A stretch of DNA of 64,000 bases from positions 23,380 to 87,379 of the forward strand of contig CAMYDW010000006.1 in NCBI GenBank assembly GCA_947254645.1, in the 5' to 3' direction. The translations under genes were made by a program, and so were the position numbers. Source of the stretch: an uncultured Peptococcaceae bacterium. Its GTDB lineage: Bacteria > Bacillota > Peptococcia > Peptococcales > Peptococcaceae. Positions 55,008 through 62,868 of this stretch are shown here, one piece after another. The notes under the pieces are model-generated. The model did no database searches. It was given only the letters and a program-made list of their open reading frames with translations, and was not told the DNA's origin. Each line of letters opens with the position of its first letter. Within the stretch, counting starts at the first letter, position 1.

Positions 55008-55059
55008 AGAACAGGGGCGCGGTTGCCGATTTCCGGCACCGCGCCCCTGTTCTTTTTTT
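55008..55059 (+). terminator. Strong terminator of the element 2 transfer operon
   Basis: A stem of about 21 bp (55008-55028 with 55033-55053) with an ATTT loop and a T7 run. It ends the long plus-strand operon that starts at 36100. Confidence 0.9.
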
Positions 55060-55064
55060 GTCCT

Positions 55065-55090
55065 TGCGTGGACAATTAGAAAGCCGTTTT
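55065..55090 (-). repeat. 26-bp repeat, right copy (inverted)
   Basis: Exact reverse complement of 36397-36422. It lies between the operon terminator and the convergent relaxase gene. The rest of 55091-55201 shows no feature. Confidence 0.75.
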
Positions 55091-55201
55091 TGCGGGTTTG
55101 AATATACTTTATCGTCTATGTCGTTTTCATGCGCTGGAAGCCGCAGAAACACAGGCGTTTTCAGCCCTTAACATTCCACTTGCCACCCCATGTTTTGCGC
55201 C

Positions 55202-56536
55202 TTATCGCTCCTGCTCCCGCGCCCTGCTTTGGGACGGGTAAAGAATACTATCGACGTTCTTTTTGACAACGCCGTATTCCTGCATTTGCTTCTTGGCTTG
55301 CCGATAATCTTCATACAATTTGGTTTTCCTGTCGTTTAAGCTTCTATACTCCTTGCGCAGCGCGGCGAGATCGGGCAGCTTCTTTATCTGCATTTCCTTT
55401 AATGCCCTTGCCGCAGCTTCAAACAGGATAATTTCGCTTTCATGCCCCCGCAGATACTTTTCCTTGTCCGGCGATTTTCGGTATTCATCGTAAATCGGTT
55501 TTAACTGTCGGTATGTGGTGGTGTGCTTGATAAGCAGCGACAAATCAGACATACGCTGTTCCACTTCCTTAACCGCCTTTGCCGCCGCGTCATGAGCGGT
55601 CATAATATCGGCTATCTTGCTTTCAAGTTCGCTATAATACTCAATCTTGTTTTCGGTTAGGAAGTTCATGCTTTTAGCAGCCTGTTTCAGATTATGGATT
55701 TTTGCCCACCGTTCATAGCCCGCCGACTGTTGGGCTTTGATACTGTTTTCAAGATCGACGACAAGCCGGATTTTCTTATCTTCCCGCAGCGTTTTTGTTT
55801 TGGCAACATACACGCCCTTGATACGCTCCTTTATCGCTTCTTCCGTATAGGCCGCGCCGAGCGTCTTTGTGCGGGTAAACCGTTCCTGTCCGGCAGCGCG
55901 AAAGGAAATGTATTTGCCCTGTTTGATTTCATACCCCATTTCCTGCAAGCGGCGCAGCAGTTCGTCAAAATCTTTCACTTGGGGAATGAGAGTATCTATC
56001 GCCGTTTTCAGCTTTGCTTTGTAGCTTGTCCCTTGCTTTTCGGCGGTGTATTCTGCATAGCTTTTTCCCTTGTCCTGTCCCGGTACGACGACGGATAGCC
56101 CATGCTCTTTACATATCCTGTCGCTGGTGCGCCGGATAAAGTGATAGCTTTGCTTGTTGGAATGGTACTTTTTGTAGTCAACGAAGCTAACCGCGTTGAA
56201 AATCAAGTGATTATGCAGATGGTCTTTATCGACGTGAGTTGTCAAAACAAACTCATACTTGCCGCCTAATACCGCCCCGGCAAGTTCCATGCCGATTTTG
56301 TGCGCTTCTTCCGGTGTGGTTTCTCCCACCGCAAAGGATTGTATCAAGTGCCGCCCTAAATGTGTGCCGCGATCTCCGGCAGCTTCCCGCGTCCATGCAA
56401 ACTCAATATCGGCGGTTTCCAGCCCGCAGCCGAAAGAGGACGCAAGCAGCTTCCCGTCTGTCTTTTCGGGATTTAAGATATAGTCTATCGCAGCCTTTAA
56501 GGTTGATTTAATAGGGTGCGTCTTTGTAACCGCCAT
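55202..56536 (-). CDS. Conjugative relaxase (element 2)
   Basis: A 444-aa relaxase homologous to 17884-19227, with HVDKDHLHNHLIF as metal-binding histidines (about 101-113) and an early tyrosine Y19. The C-terminal half has long charged helices. It faces the transfer operon and shares 40 bases with mobC. Confidence 0.9.
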   Translation of the reverse strand: MAVTKTHPIKSTLKAAIDYILNPEKTDGKLLASSFGCGLETADIEFAWTREAAGDRGTHLGRHLIQSFAVGETTPEEAHKIGMELAGAVLGGKYEFVLTTHVDKDHLHNHLIFNAVSFVDYKKYHSNKQSYHFIRRTSDRICKEHGLSVVVPGQDKGKSYAEYTAEKQGTSYKAKLKTAIDTLIPQVKDFDELLRRLQEMGYEIKQGKYISFRAAGQERFTRTKTLGAAYTEEAIKERIKGVYVAKTKTLREDKKIRLVVDLENSIKAQQSAGYERWAKIHNLKQAAKSMNFLTENKIEYYSELESKIADIMTAHDAAAKAVKEVEQRMSDLSLLIKHTTTYRQLKPIYDEYRKSPDKEKYLRGHESEIILFEAAARALKEMQIKKLPDLAALRKEYRSLNDRKTKLYEDYRQAKKQMQEYGVVKKNVDSILYPSQSRAREQER

Positions 56537-56826
56537 ATCTCGTCCACCGCCTTTTTAATGTCCTCTATATCCTGCCTGTAAACCGTCCCCGTCGCATTGG
56601 CGCGTTTTGCAATTTGGTTGATGTTCCGGCTCACCGCTTGCAGTTCCCGGATATATGCTTTTGTGTCGCTTCGGTCAACGACAAGAATATACCCGTCTAT
56701 CGCCATTTTACGGAAGTATGCCCCATACTGCTTTATGGGAAGCTGCTTCATCTTCTCGTCGATCAGCCGCTTTTCTTCTTCCGTAACGTAAAACTTCATC
56801 TGTATATTTCTCTTTCGGTTTTCCAT
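56497..56826 (-). CDS. mobC: MobC-type relaxosome accessory protein (element 2)
   Basis: A 109-aa protein MENRKRNIQMKFYVTEEEKR... with NINQIAKRANATG, the same length as the element 1 MobC. It follows oriT-like copy D by about 20 bases. Confidence 0.85.
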   Translation of the reverse strand: MENRKRNIQMKFYVTEEEKRLIDEKMKQLPIKQYGAYFRKMAIDGYILVVDRSDTKAYIRELQAVSRNINQIAKRANATGTVYRQDIEDIKKAVDEIWRLQRRTLLNQP

Positions 56827-56848
56827 TTCCGCACCGCCTTTCGGTATA

Positions 56849-56912
56849 AGGGTTTGGGATTATCCCAACAAGCATTTTCCGCAAACGGGTACTCGTTTGC
56901 TGTGCTTGCTAT
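56849..56912 (-). repeat. oriT-like hairpin repeat, copy D (element 2, before mobC)
   Basis: On the minus strand: TAGCAAGCA, hairpin GCAAACG/CGTTTGC (56881-56900), TGCTTG, and hairpin TTGGGA/TCCCAA (56854-56868). It matches copy C but lacks C's middle hairpin. Best candidate for oriT of element 2. Confidence 0.72.
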
Positions 56913-57027
56913 CTACTCCATACCCCCACCGAAAGGCGGTATTTGTTGCGCGTTCCTTTGATTTTGGACGCAAAAAAAGATTGCAGCCGCCATGCGCTGC
57001 AATCTCCCGATTTCTCATATTGTGAGG

Positions 57028-57384
57028 TTAATCCTCTGCTTTTTCGACTTCCGTTATCTCCCTTGCTGTTGCGGTTACAATCCGTATGCCTTTATCGCTC
57101 ATACCGTCCAGCAGCGCGTCAAGCTGCCGCCGCCCGGTGGATTTCTCCGCATTGCTGTTCGGGAAGAAAAATTGATCTACCGAAATATGATACCGGGTTA
57201 CAAGGTCATAGAATACCTGTAAACTCGGCTGTTGTCCCTTGTTCTCGATATTCGCAAGGTAGCGCGGGGAAATATATAACTCGTCGCTTACCTTTTTGCG
57301 GCTCTCGCCGTATTCATTTCTCGCGGCTTTTATAGCTGCCCCGAAAGCCTTAAAGTCGTACAATGGTACGGGTCTTTTTGCCAT
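57028..57384 (-). CDS. XRE-family helix-turn-helix regulator
   Basis: A 118-aa protein with an N-terminal Cro/CI-type HTH (about 14-68: VSDELYISPRYLANIENKGQ). It is divergent from the resistance-type cassette and occupies the place of the Orf9 repressor in Tn916-like modules. The second ATG is chosen since the first is too close to AGGGTG. Confidence 0.8.
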   Translation of the reverse strand: MAKRPVPLYDFKAFGAAIKAARNEYGESRKKVSDELYISPRYLANIENKGQQPSLQVFYDLVTRYHISVDQFFFPNSNAEKSTGRRQLDALLDGMSDKGIRIVTATAREITEVEKAED

Positions 57385-57477
57385 TTTCATTCACCCTGTT
57401 ACATTTTACAGTTCACCTTTCTTTTTGGATATGTCCACACAATTCATATCATTAGGTTAAATACTTCCTGTTGTGTA

Positions 57478-57506
57478 TTGACAGTAGACTGATTTTCTGA
57501 TAAAAT
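57478..57506 (+). promoter_or_regulatory. Strong promoter of the leader/KTR/methyltransferase cassette
   Basis: TTGACA (57478-57483), 17 bases, TAAAAT (57501-57506). Near-consensus sigma-A promoter. Transcription would enter the leader ORF 28 bases further on. Confidence 0.85.
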
Positions 57507-57534
57507 AAAATTTATGTAAAAGGAGGCGGCGTTT

Positions 57535-57561
57535 ATGTTGCATAGCATGCGTATTAGATAA
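57535..57561 (+). CDS. Leader peptide, eight residues
   Basis: ATG to TAA encodes MLHSMRIR, preceded by AAAGGAGG with good spacing. It is followed at once by a terminator-like hairpin that begins at its stop codon. The layout is that of translation-controlled attenuators before tet(M)-type genes, where a stalled ribosome prevents termination. Confidence 0.7.
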   Translation: MLHSMRIR

Positions 57562-57616
57562 GCATTGAAAAAAAGGATTTTCCCATTTTCAACATGGGCT
57601 TTTTTGTCATGCTTAT
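57557..57616 (+). promoter_or_regulatory. Attenuator hairpin after the leader peptide
   Basis: ATAAGCAT (57557-57564) can pair with ATGCTTAT (57609-57616), an A run with CTTTTTT, and CCCAT (57582-57586) with ATGGG (57594-57598), followed by T6. An alternative pairing is ATAGCAT inside the leader ORF (57542-57548) with ATGCTAT (57624-57630). These look mutually exclusive, as attenuation needs. Confidence 0.65.
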
Positions 57617-57712
57617 TTTGCGGATGCTATACAAAAAACTAACGACGTATAGATATAGTATAGACATAGTGCAAGCTATGCCTTAGTTTTGTTGTACTGC
57701 TCTGTGCATTAT

Positions 57713-57757
57713 AAATGCAGGTCAATGCTCATGTTGAGGATTGACCTGCATTTTTTT
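57713..57757 (+). terminator. Second terminator before the KTR gene
   Basis: A perfect 14-bp stem (57713-57726 with 57740-57753) and a T7 run, 26 bases before the KTR start. Genes downstream would need read-through or anti-termination. Confidence 0.85.
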
Positions 57758-57782
57758 GTGTAAAAAGGACGAGTGAAATATA

Positions 57783-57968
57783 ATGCTTAAAAAATATTGG
57801 ATAAAATGTCCGATTTGTAACGGAAAGACGAGAGTTCAAGTATTTCATAATACTGTATTAAAAGATTTTCCTCTTTTCTGCCCTAAATGCAAATTGACGC
57901 ATATCATTGATGTAGAAAAATTAGAGATTGTAATCAAAAATACAGAAAAACAAACTTTTATTATTTAG
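57783..57968 (+). CDS. Cysteine-rich KTR protein
   Basis: A 61-aa protein with CPICNGKTRVQ and CPKCKLTH, a small zinc ribbon with the KTR signature. The family is common next to tet genes in Tn916-like elements, function unknown. It lies between the attenuator and the radical SAM gene. Confidence 0.8.
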   Translation: MLKKYWIKCPICNGKTRVQVFHNTVLKDFPLFCPKCKLTHIIDVEKLEIVIKNTEKQTFII

Positions 57969-57984
57969 AAGAAAGGATATAAAA

Positions 57985-58968
57985 ATGAAACGTTTACCTA
58001 AATATACGCCTGCGGAAGTACGGAATGATCCATACGGATTTACTTACAAAGAAATGTCGGAAGTTATTGGCGAGAATGAAGCAAAAGCCTTATATGAAGA
58101 ATTATATAAGCAATTACCACGCAAAAAAAATCTATCAATGTTGGTAAAAAATATTTGCAAAAGCAGTGATACTGAAAAGTATGTTTACGAACTGAAAGAC
58201 AACAAATACATTGAAACGGTTTTTATCAAGCGGCGAGATGGTGGAACTGTTTGCGTGAGCACACAAGTCGGTTGTCCTGTTGGTTGTATTTTTTGTGAGT
58301 CCGGGCGAAATGGCTTTGTTCGTAATCTAACATCGTCAGAAATCGTACAACAGATTATATTGTTGCGTCGAAAAGTAAACCGTATCGTTTTTATGGGTAT
58401 GGGAGAGCCTTTATTCAATTATGACAACTTGATAAAAGCAATCCATATTCTCCGAGATAGATATGGGCTCAACTTTCCAACCGACGGCATTACCATATCA
58501 ACAGTTGGTCCGGTCGATCAATTAAAAAAATTGCGCGAGGAACATCTTAAAATTCAGTTGACAATATCTTTACACGCAGCAACACAATCTGCAAGAAATC
58601 GTATTATTCCTCACATGCGCATATATGCTATTGAAGATGTTGTTAAGCAAGCCTTATCCTATTCTGAAAGGCATAATCGCAAAATTGTCTTTGCGTATTT
58701 GCTTTTACCGGGTATAAATGACCGGCCCTCAGATGTAAGACAACTTGCAAAATGGTTTCGGGGCAAAAAAGTTATGATTAACGTGTTACAATACAACCCA
58801 ACAAGCAATTCAAGAATTAAAGCACCACAGAAACGGGAAATAGTTGCATTCAAACATCAATTAGAGCAAGCAGGACTTGAAGTTACTATGAGAGTTTCTC
58901 ATGGCAGAGAGATTAACGCGGCTTGTGGACAGTTAGCTAACACATATAATAAATTCAAAAAAAAATGA
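57985..58968 (+). CDS. Cfr/RlmN-family radical SAM 23S rRNA methyltransferase
   Basis: A 327-aa radical SAM methyltransferase. The 4Fe-4S motif is C97-x3-C101-x2-C104 (QVGCPVGCIFCESG). The two catalytic cysteines of the family are present: C90 (TVCVSTQ) and C314 (INAACGQL). GMGEPLFNYDN and SLHAATQSARN are also family motifs. RlmN and Cfr methylate A2503 of 23S rRNA at C2 and C8; Cfr gives resistance to phenicols, lincosamides, oxazolidinones, pleuromutilins and streptogramin A. FCESG replaces the usual FC(A/S)TG, so it belongs to a divergent branch and C2 versus C8 cannot be decided by eye. Its AT-rich sequence and place behind a leader attenuator argue for an acquired, inducible gene. Confidence 0.85.
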   Translation: MKRLPKYTPAEVRNDPYGFTYKEMSEVIGENEAKALYEELYKQLPRKKNLSMLVKNICKSSDTEKYVYELKDNKYIETVFIKRRDGGTVCVSTQVGCPVGCIFCESGRNGFVRNLTSSEIVQQIILLRRKVNRIVFMGMGEPLFNYDNLIKAIHILRDRYGLNFPTDGITISTVGPVDQLKKLREEHLKIQLTISLHAATQSARNRIIPHMRIYAIEDVVKQALSYSERHNRKIVFAYLLLPGINDRPSDVRQLAKWFRGKKVMINVLQYNPTSNSRIKAPQKREIVAFKHQLEQAGLEVTMRVSHGREINAACGQLANTYNKFKKK

Positions 58969-58995
58969 TTAAAAGTGCCAGACGCATAGACGCAG

Positions 58996-59046
58996 AGCCG
59001 ATAACGCATTAGGTCAAAAAACCTATGTGTTATCGGCTTTTTTATT
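58996..59046 (+). terminator. Terminator after the radical SAM gene
   Basis: AGCCGATAAC and GTTATCGGCT as outer arms (58996-59005 and 59029-59038), with further pairing inside and a T6 run. Confidence 0.85.
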
Positions 59047-59121
59047 TAATATTGCGCAAAAGCCGCTGTTCCCTATTATAGAATGGATTGCGGGTAGTGT
59101 ATTAAAGTCGCCCTTTTTTAA

Positions 59122-59165
59122 GGATACGGCGGTATCGGGGAGGTATCGCCGTGTCCATTTTTATT
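59122..59165 (+). terminator. Hairpin with T-rich tail in the gap before the sigma-like gene
   Basis: A 14-bp stem with G-T pairs (59122-59135 with 59143-59156), followed by ATTTTTATTT. Second of three hairpins in the gene-free stretch 58969-59441. Confidence 0.65.
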
Positions 59166-59277
59166 TACTGTAACCCGCCTAATGCTTTGCGGTCAAAAAA
59201 AGCTATGCTCCGCAAGCGGGATATTCCGGCTATGAATGTGAACTGTCAATACATTTAGCTACTGCTTACATTTCCTT

Positions 59278-59312
59278 TGCGCCCGTCCGCGTCTTGCGGA
59301 CGGGCGCATTTT
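59278..59312 (+). terminator. GC-rich hairpin with T-rich tail in the same gap
   Basis: TGCGCCCGTCCGC (59278-59290) pairs perfectly with 59296-59308 around GTCTT; TTTTGCTTTTTT follows. The rest of 58969-59441 holds no gene I can support, though the stretch 59310-59430 must hold the promoter of the sigma-like gene if it has its own. Confidence 0.7.
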
Positions 59313-59441
59313 GCTTTTTTCAACTTTTTTCTGAAAAGCGCACTCAAGAGCCATCTCCCGAACGGGTACGGAGCGAAAGGGGCAGAGAGGACAAGCCCTT
59401 AACTCCCGTCCTCTACTCCACGCGGGAAGGAGGTGAACTCT

Positions 59442-59879
59442 ATGGAGCTATCTTCTTCCGACAAGGAAAGAATACAACATCAGTACGACGCATTAGCAAA
59501 GAAAACTTTGGTCGGCGAAGCGAAAAGCCACCGCCGCACTCTTGCGAAACGCGCAGCACGCGAAGTTACTTTTTCGGATTTGAGCGAAAGCGAACTCGCG
59601 CAGCTTTTCACAACGGACGAATACGAAAGCGATTATTTCCGTTTTCAAGTGTCCGGCTTTGATGTACTCGTCAAAAATGAACTGCTTGCCGAAGCCCTTA
59701 ACGCTTTGCCCGAAAGGAAACGCGACATTATCCTTTTGTCCTACTTCTTGGATATGAGCGACGCGGAAATTGGCGAACTGCTGAATGTTGTACGCACGAC
59801 GGTTTTCCGGCACAGGAAATCCGCGCTTGCGAAAATCAAACAGTATTTGGAGGGAAAAGCAGATGATGAATACCGTTAG
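59442..59879 (+). CDS. Sigma-70 region 4-like protein (Tn916 Orf7-like)
   Basis: A 145-aa protein whose C-terminal part (about 85-140) is a sigma region 4 helix-turn-helix: LPERKRDIILLSYFLDMSD, then VVRTTVFRHRKSALAKI. It lacks a sigma region 2, so it is a partial sigma or transcription activator like Orf7 of Tn916. Start ATG at 59442 lies eight bases after GGAAGGAGG. Confidence 0.82.
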   Translation: MELSSSDKERIQHQYDALAKKTLVGEAKSHRRTLAKRAAREVTFSDLSESELAQLFTTDEYESDYFRFQVSGFDVLVKNELLAEALNALPERKRDIILLSYFLDMSDAEIGELLNVVRTTVFRHRKSALAKIKQYLEGKADDEYR

Positions 59880-60105
59880 GAAGTCTGAAAATCTGTTGCC
59901 GTTCCCTGTCATTTCCGCAGCGGCAAACGGCGACACAACCGCCATGTGCGCGATCTTGAAGCACTACGAGGGTTACATAGCGAAACTTTGTACCCGCACG
60001 CTGAAAGACGACGCGGGCAATACCTATTCCTATGTGGACGAGGAAATGCGTAACAGGCTGCAAGTGCGCCTTATTACCCGCACCCTTGCTTTTCATGTAG
60101 GATAA
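59863..60105 (+). CDS. Helix-turn-helix protein (Tn916 Orf8-like)
   Basis: An 80-aa protein with FPVISAAANGDTTAMCAILK and YVDEEMRNRLQVRLITRTLAF, typical of the small HTH protein that follows the sigma-like gene in Tn916 and Tn1549 elements. Overlaps it by 17 bases. Confidence 0.8.
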   Translation: MMNTVRKSENLLPFPVISAAANGDTTAMCAILKHYEGYIAKLCTRTLKDDAGNTYSYVDEEMRNRLQVRLITRTLAFHVG

Positions 60106-60563
60106 TCTTTTAGCCCATGCGGGGAGCGTGTCCCCTTTCCACGCTTCCCGTTATGGGCTATTTGTCGTTCCGCAAAAGCATATCCGCTGTTGATGTGCTT
60201 TTGCAGGCCGACAAAGCCTATTGTTCTTTGACAAAGAAAGCGGCCTTTGGTGCGCAGCATAACAGGCAAACGGGTACATTCCGTCTGTACCGAGCCAGTC
60301 GGCGGGTACGCCATGACAGCTTTTCCCCATAGGGGAAAAGCCGAGCGAGAACTACCGCGCCGTAAAACAGGTTTAGCAGCTTGTGGGCGACGACATACAA
60401 GGCGGCACAATGATACTCCCGCGTTGAACACCCTCAAAGTATTGCGCGGCGCACCCATAAGCATGGGCCGGGGTGAAACTCCCGTGAGGTTGCAGCTAAC
60501 AACCGCCCGTTTTTGCCTTTTGACGAATATAGTTTATCCATACAGGAAAAGGAGGTTTTTCTA
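60106..60563 (+). other. 458-base gene-poor stretch with several hairpins, possible structured RNA
   Basis: Visible stems: 60112-60159 (AGCCCAT/ATGGGCT with an inner GC-rich stem), 60172-60204 (GCAAAAGCA/TGCTTTTGC), 60273-60291 (GGTACA/TGTACC) and 60320-60340 (CTTTTCCCC/GGGGAAAAG). An open frame at 60247-60564 (105 codons) crosses two of them and has an arginine-rich composition with no recognisable domain, so I do not call it a gene. No known RNA family is recognised. Confidence 0.45.
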
Positions 60564-60737
60564 ATGGATAAAAAACAGACAATTACAACCGAACGCAAAA
60601 TAGGGAAAATCACCTATCTTGTTCAAGCGTTGCCGAGTGAAAAGGCAACCGATACAATCCATAAAAAGATTGAGAAACTCATTGTAAAGGATTTGCAGAA
60701 AAAGCCCGGAAATCCGGGATTTTTAGCGTCCGAGTAG
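60564..60737 (+). CDS. TnpW-like transposon-encoded protein (element 2)
   Basis: A 57-aa protein MDKKQTITTERKIGKITYLV... ending in a basic helix, like small TnpW proteins beside serine recombinases. Start has AAAAGGAGG ten bases upstream. Confidence 0.7.
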   Translation: MDKKQTITTERKIGKITYLVQALPSEKATDTIHKKIEKLIVKDLQKKPGNPGFLASE

Positions 60738-60814
60738 TGCATTAGGCGGCGGGATATGGTATAATGATAGCAACACATTATACCTGTTTATTCGGCTGTC
60801 GGAAAGGAGGACTA

Positions 60815-62488
60815 ATGTTACAGTCGAATAAAATCACCGCCCTTTACTGCCGTTTAAGTCAAGAGGATATGCAAGCCGGAGAAAGCGGAAGCATACAGCA
60901 CCAAAAAATGATACTTCAACGCTATGCGGACGAACACCATTTTTTGAACACAAAGTTTTTTGTGGACGACGGATTTTCCGGCGTGAGTTTTGAGCGCGAG
61001 GGGCTGCAAGCGATGTTGCAGGAAGTGGAAGCCGGACGAGTGGCGACGGTCATTACCAAAGACCTTTCCCGTCTTGGCAGAAACTATCTGAAAACGGGCG
61101 AACTCATAGAGATTGTATTTCCCGAAAACGGAGTACGCTATATCGCGATCAACGACGGAGTTGACACAGCGCGGGAGGATAACGAGTTTACCCCCTTGCG
61201 GAACTGGTTTAACGAGTTTTACGCCCGCGACACAAGCAAGAAAATCCGCGCAGTTAAACAGGCACAGGCGCAAAAAGGCGAGCGCGTCAACGGGGAATAT
61301 CCATACGGCTATATCCCAGACCCGAACAACCGCCACCACCTTATACCCGACCCGGAAACCGCGCCGATTGTCAAACAGGTTTTCGCTATGTTTGTTAGCG
61401 GCGTGCGTATGTGCGAAATCCAAAAATGGCTTGCGGAAAACAAAGTCTTGACGATTGGAGCGTTGCGCTATCAGCGTACAGGACAGGCGCGGTATCAGCG
61501 GGCAATGATCGCCCCCTATACTTGGCCGGACAAAACGCTCTATGACATATTAGCAAGGCAGGAATATTTAGGGCATACCATAACCGCGAAAACTCACAAG
61601 GTATCCTACAAGTCGAAAAAGACCCGGAAGAACGAAGAAGAACAACGCTATTTCTTCCCAAACACCCATGAGCCGCTTGTTGACGAGGAAACCTTTGAAC
61701 TTGCGCAAAAGCGGATTGCTACCCGCCACCGCCCGACAAAAGCAGCGGAGATTGATATTTTTTCCGGCTTGCTGTTTTGCGCTGGTTGCAGACATAAGAT
61801 GTATTACCAACAGGGCGTAAATATCGAGCCGCGCAAGTTTTCCTATTCTTGCGGCGCATGGCGCAACAGGGCAAGGACAGGCAGCGAGTGTACCTCTCAT
61901 TATATCCGCAAAAACGTACTTCTTGATTTAGTGCTGGAAGATATGCGGCGGGTTTTGCGGTATGTTAAGGAACACGAACAGGACTTTATCTGTAAAGCTA
62001 CCGAGTACGGCGACATGGAAGCGAGAAAGGCATTAGCGCAGCAGCAAAAGGAACTTTTCAAAGCACAGGCGCGTATGACCGAACTTGACACGCTTTTCCG
62101 CAAGCTGTATGAGGACAACGCATTAGGCAGACTGACAGATGAACGGTTTGTGTTTCTAACTTCCGGCTATGAGGACGAAAAGAAATCCCTTGCCGCAAGG
62201 ATAGACGAGTTACAACAGCAGATCGCAACCGTTACCGAGCGAAAAAGGGATATATCAAGGTTTATTCAGATTGTCGGGAAATACAGCGACATACAGGAAT
62301 TGACCTATGAAAACGTCCATGAGTTTATCGACCGTATTTTGATACATGAATTAGACCGGGAAACCAACACCCGGAAAATCGAAATCCATTATAGCTTTGT
62401 CGGACAGGTTGATACCGAGCAGGAGCCGACGCAAGTTGTCAACCATGACCGCCGCAACATGGTAGATGTAAAAAGTATCGCTATCTAA
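60815..62488 (+). CDS. Large serine recombinase of element 2
   Basis: A 557-aa integrase. N-terminal resolvase domain with ITALYCRLSQEDMQ (catalytic Ser15), YADEHHFLNTKFFVDDGFSG and SRLGRNYLKTGELIE; recombinase domain with PYGYIPDPNNRHH; zinc ribbon CAGCRHKMYYQ with CGAWRN; coiled coil (about 420-490). It would excise and insert the element at sites with an AA core. The start follows GGAAAGGAGG closely; an upstream frame extension to 60764 has no ribosome site. Its stop is 10 bases from the element's end. Confidence 0.93.
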   Translation: MLQSNKITALYCRLSQEDMQAGESGSIQHQKMILQRYADEHHFLNTKFFVDDGFSGVSFEREGLQAMLQEVEAGRVATVITKDLSRLGRNYLKTGELIEIVFPENGVRYIAINDGVDTAREDNEFTPLRNWFNEFYARDTSKKIRAVKQAQAQKGERVNGEYPYGYIPDPNNRHHLIPDPETAPIVKQVFAMFVSGVRMCEIQKWLAENKVLTIGALRYQRTGQARYQRAMIAPYTWPDKTLYDILARQEYLGHTITAKTHKVSYKSKKTRKNEEEQRYFFPNTHEPLVDEETFELAQKRIATRHRPTKAAEIDIFSGLLFCAGCRHKMYYQQGVNIEPRKFSYSCGAWRNRARTGSECTSHYIRKNVLLDLVLEDMRRVLRYVKEHEQDFICKATEYGDMEARKALAQQQKELFKAQARMTELDTLFRKLYEDNALGRLTDERFVFLTSGYEDEKKSLAARIDELQQQIATVTERKRDISRFIQIVGKYSDIQELTYENVHEFIDRILIHELDRETNTRKIEIHYSFVGQVDTEQEPTQVVNHDRRNMVDVKSIAI

Positions 62489-62498
62489 CCCCAGCAAA
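62476..62498 (+). repeat. Right end of element 2 (attachment site)
   Basis: TATCGCTATC (62476-62485), 11 bases, AA core (62497-62498). The inverted copy of the left end with the same spacing. It overlaps the last codons of the recombinase. Confidence 0.8.
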
Positions 62499-62681
62499 GT
62501 TCGCGCCGGAAAAACCGTCGTCGGTGTACCAGCGCAGATTGGTAAAGCCGTTCTGTTTTGCGTAGGTTTCGAGTATCCTTTTTTGGTTCGATATGGAATT
62601 ACTCTCGCCTTGCAATTCATCCTCGTGGGACAATCTCGGATAAAGGGCGGTAATGAGGTTTTGGGTGGCTTGTCTTAACAT
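62499..62681 (-). pseudogene. Serine recombinase, N-terminal 61 codons of the split gene
   Basis: MLRQATQNLITALYPRLSHE... with the catalytic Ser18 and WYTDDGFSGAN, after GGAGGATTTT. At 62498 the frame passes into element 2 and stops after a few codons. Joined with 34487-35918 it gives an unbroken recombinase of about 538 aa. Confidence 0.88.
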
Positions 62682-62714
62682 AAAATCCTCCGTTTCCGAC
62701 AGCCAGCCCCACTA

Positions 62715-62740
62715 TTCCGTGGTTTCATTGTACCACGGAA
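62715..62740. promoter_or_regulatory. Palindrome before the split recombinase gene
   Basis: TTCCGTGGT (62715-62723) and ACCACGGAA (62732-62740) around eight bases. On the minus strand it contains TGGTACAAT, an extended -10 for the recombinase gene, so a bound protein would repress it. Confidence 0.5.
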
Positions 62741-62859
62741 CGGCGGGGGCTGTACAGCGGCAAAAGCGTTAAATTTGCTTCTTTACAGCTTTTCAATTTT
62801 CCGATTTTTATGGTATGGGTTGTCGTCCCATATTTGCAGTAGAAAAGTTCATAACTCCG

Positions 62860-62868
62860 TGGTATACT
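62860..62868 (+). promoter_or_regulatory. Extended -10 before the small gene
   Basis: TGGTATACT fits the TGN-TATAAT extended -10 form. It is preceded by CC to give CCGTGGTATAC, sharing CCGTGGTA with the palindrome of the divergent recombinase promoter. Confidence 0.45.

Larger units (their letters stand above)
35919..62498. mobile_element. Element 2: GC-rich Tn1549-like conjugative element with serine recombinase
   Basis: Bounded by AA at 35919-35920 and 62497-62498, each followed inward by 11 bases and an inverted GATAGCGATA. Size about 26.6 kb. It interrupts a recombinase gene and contains replication, coupling, channel, relaxase, regulation and recombinase genes. The set looks complete enough for self-transfer. 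GC content is clearly above that of the chromosome and of element 1, except in the cassette 57400-58970. Confidence 0.9.

Noticed and set aside
57985..58968. Calling the radical SAM gene cfr
   Set aside because: Family motifs fit both RlmN and Cfr, the sequence differs clearly from Cfr as I know it, and C2 versus C8 methylation cannot be told by eye.
60247..60564. 105-codon open frame as a gene
   Set aside because: No ribosome site at the start, arginine-rich composition, and it overlaps clear hairpins and the start of the TnpW gene.
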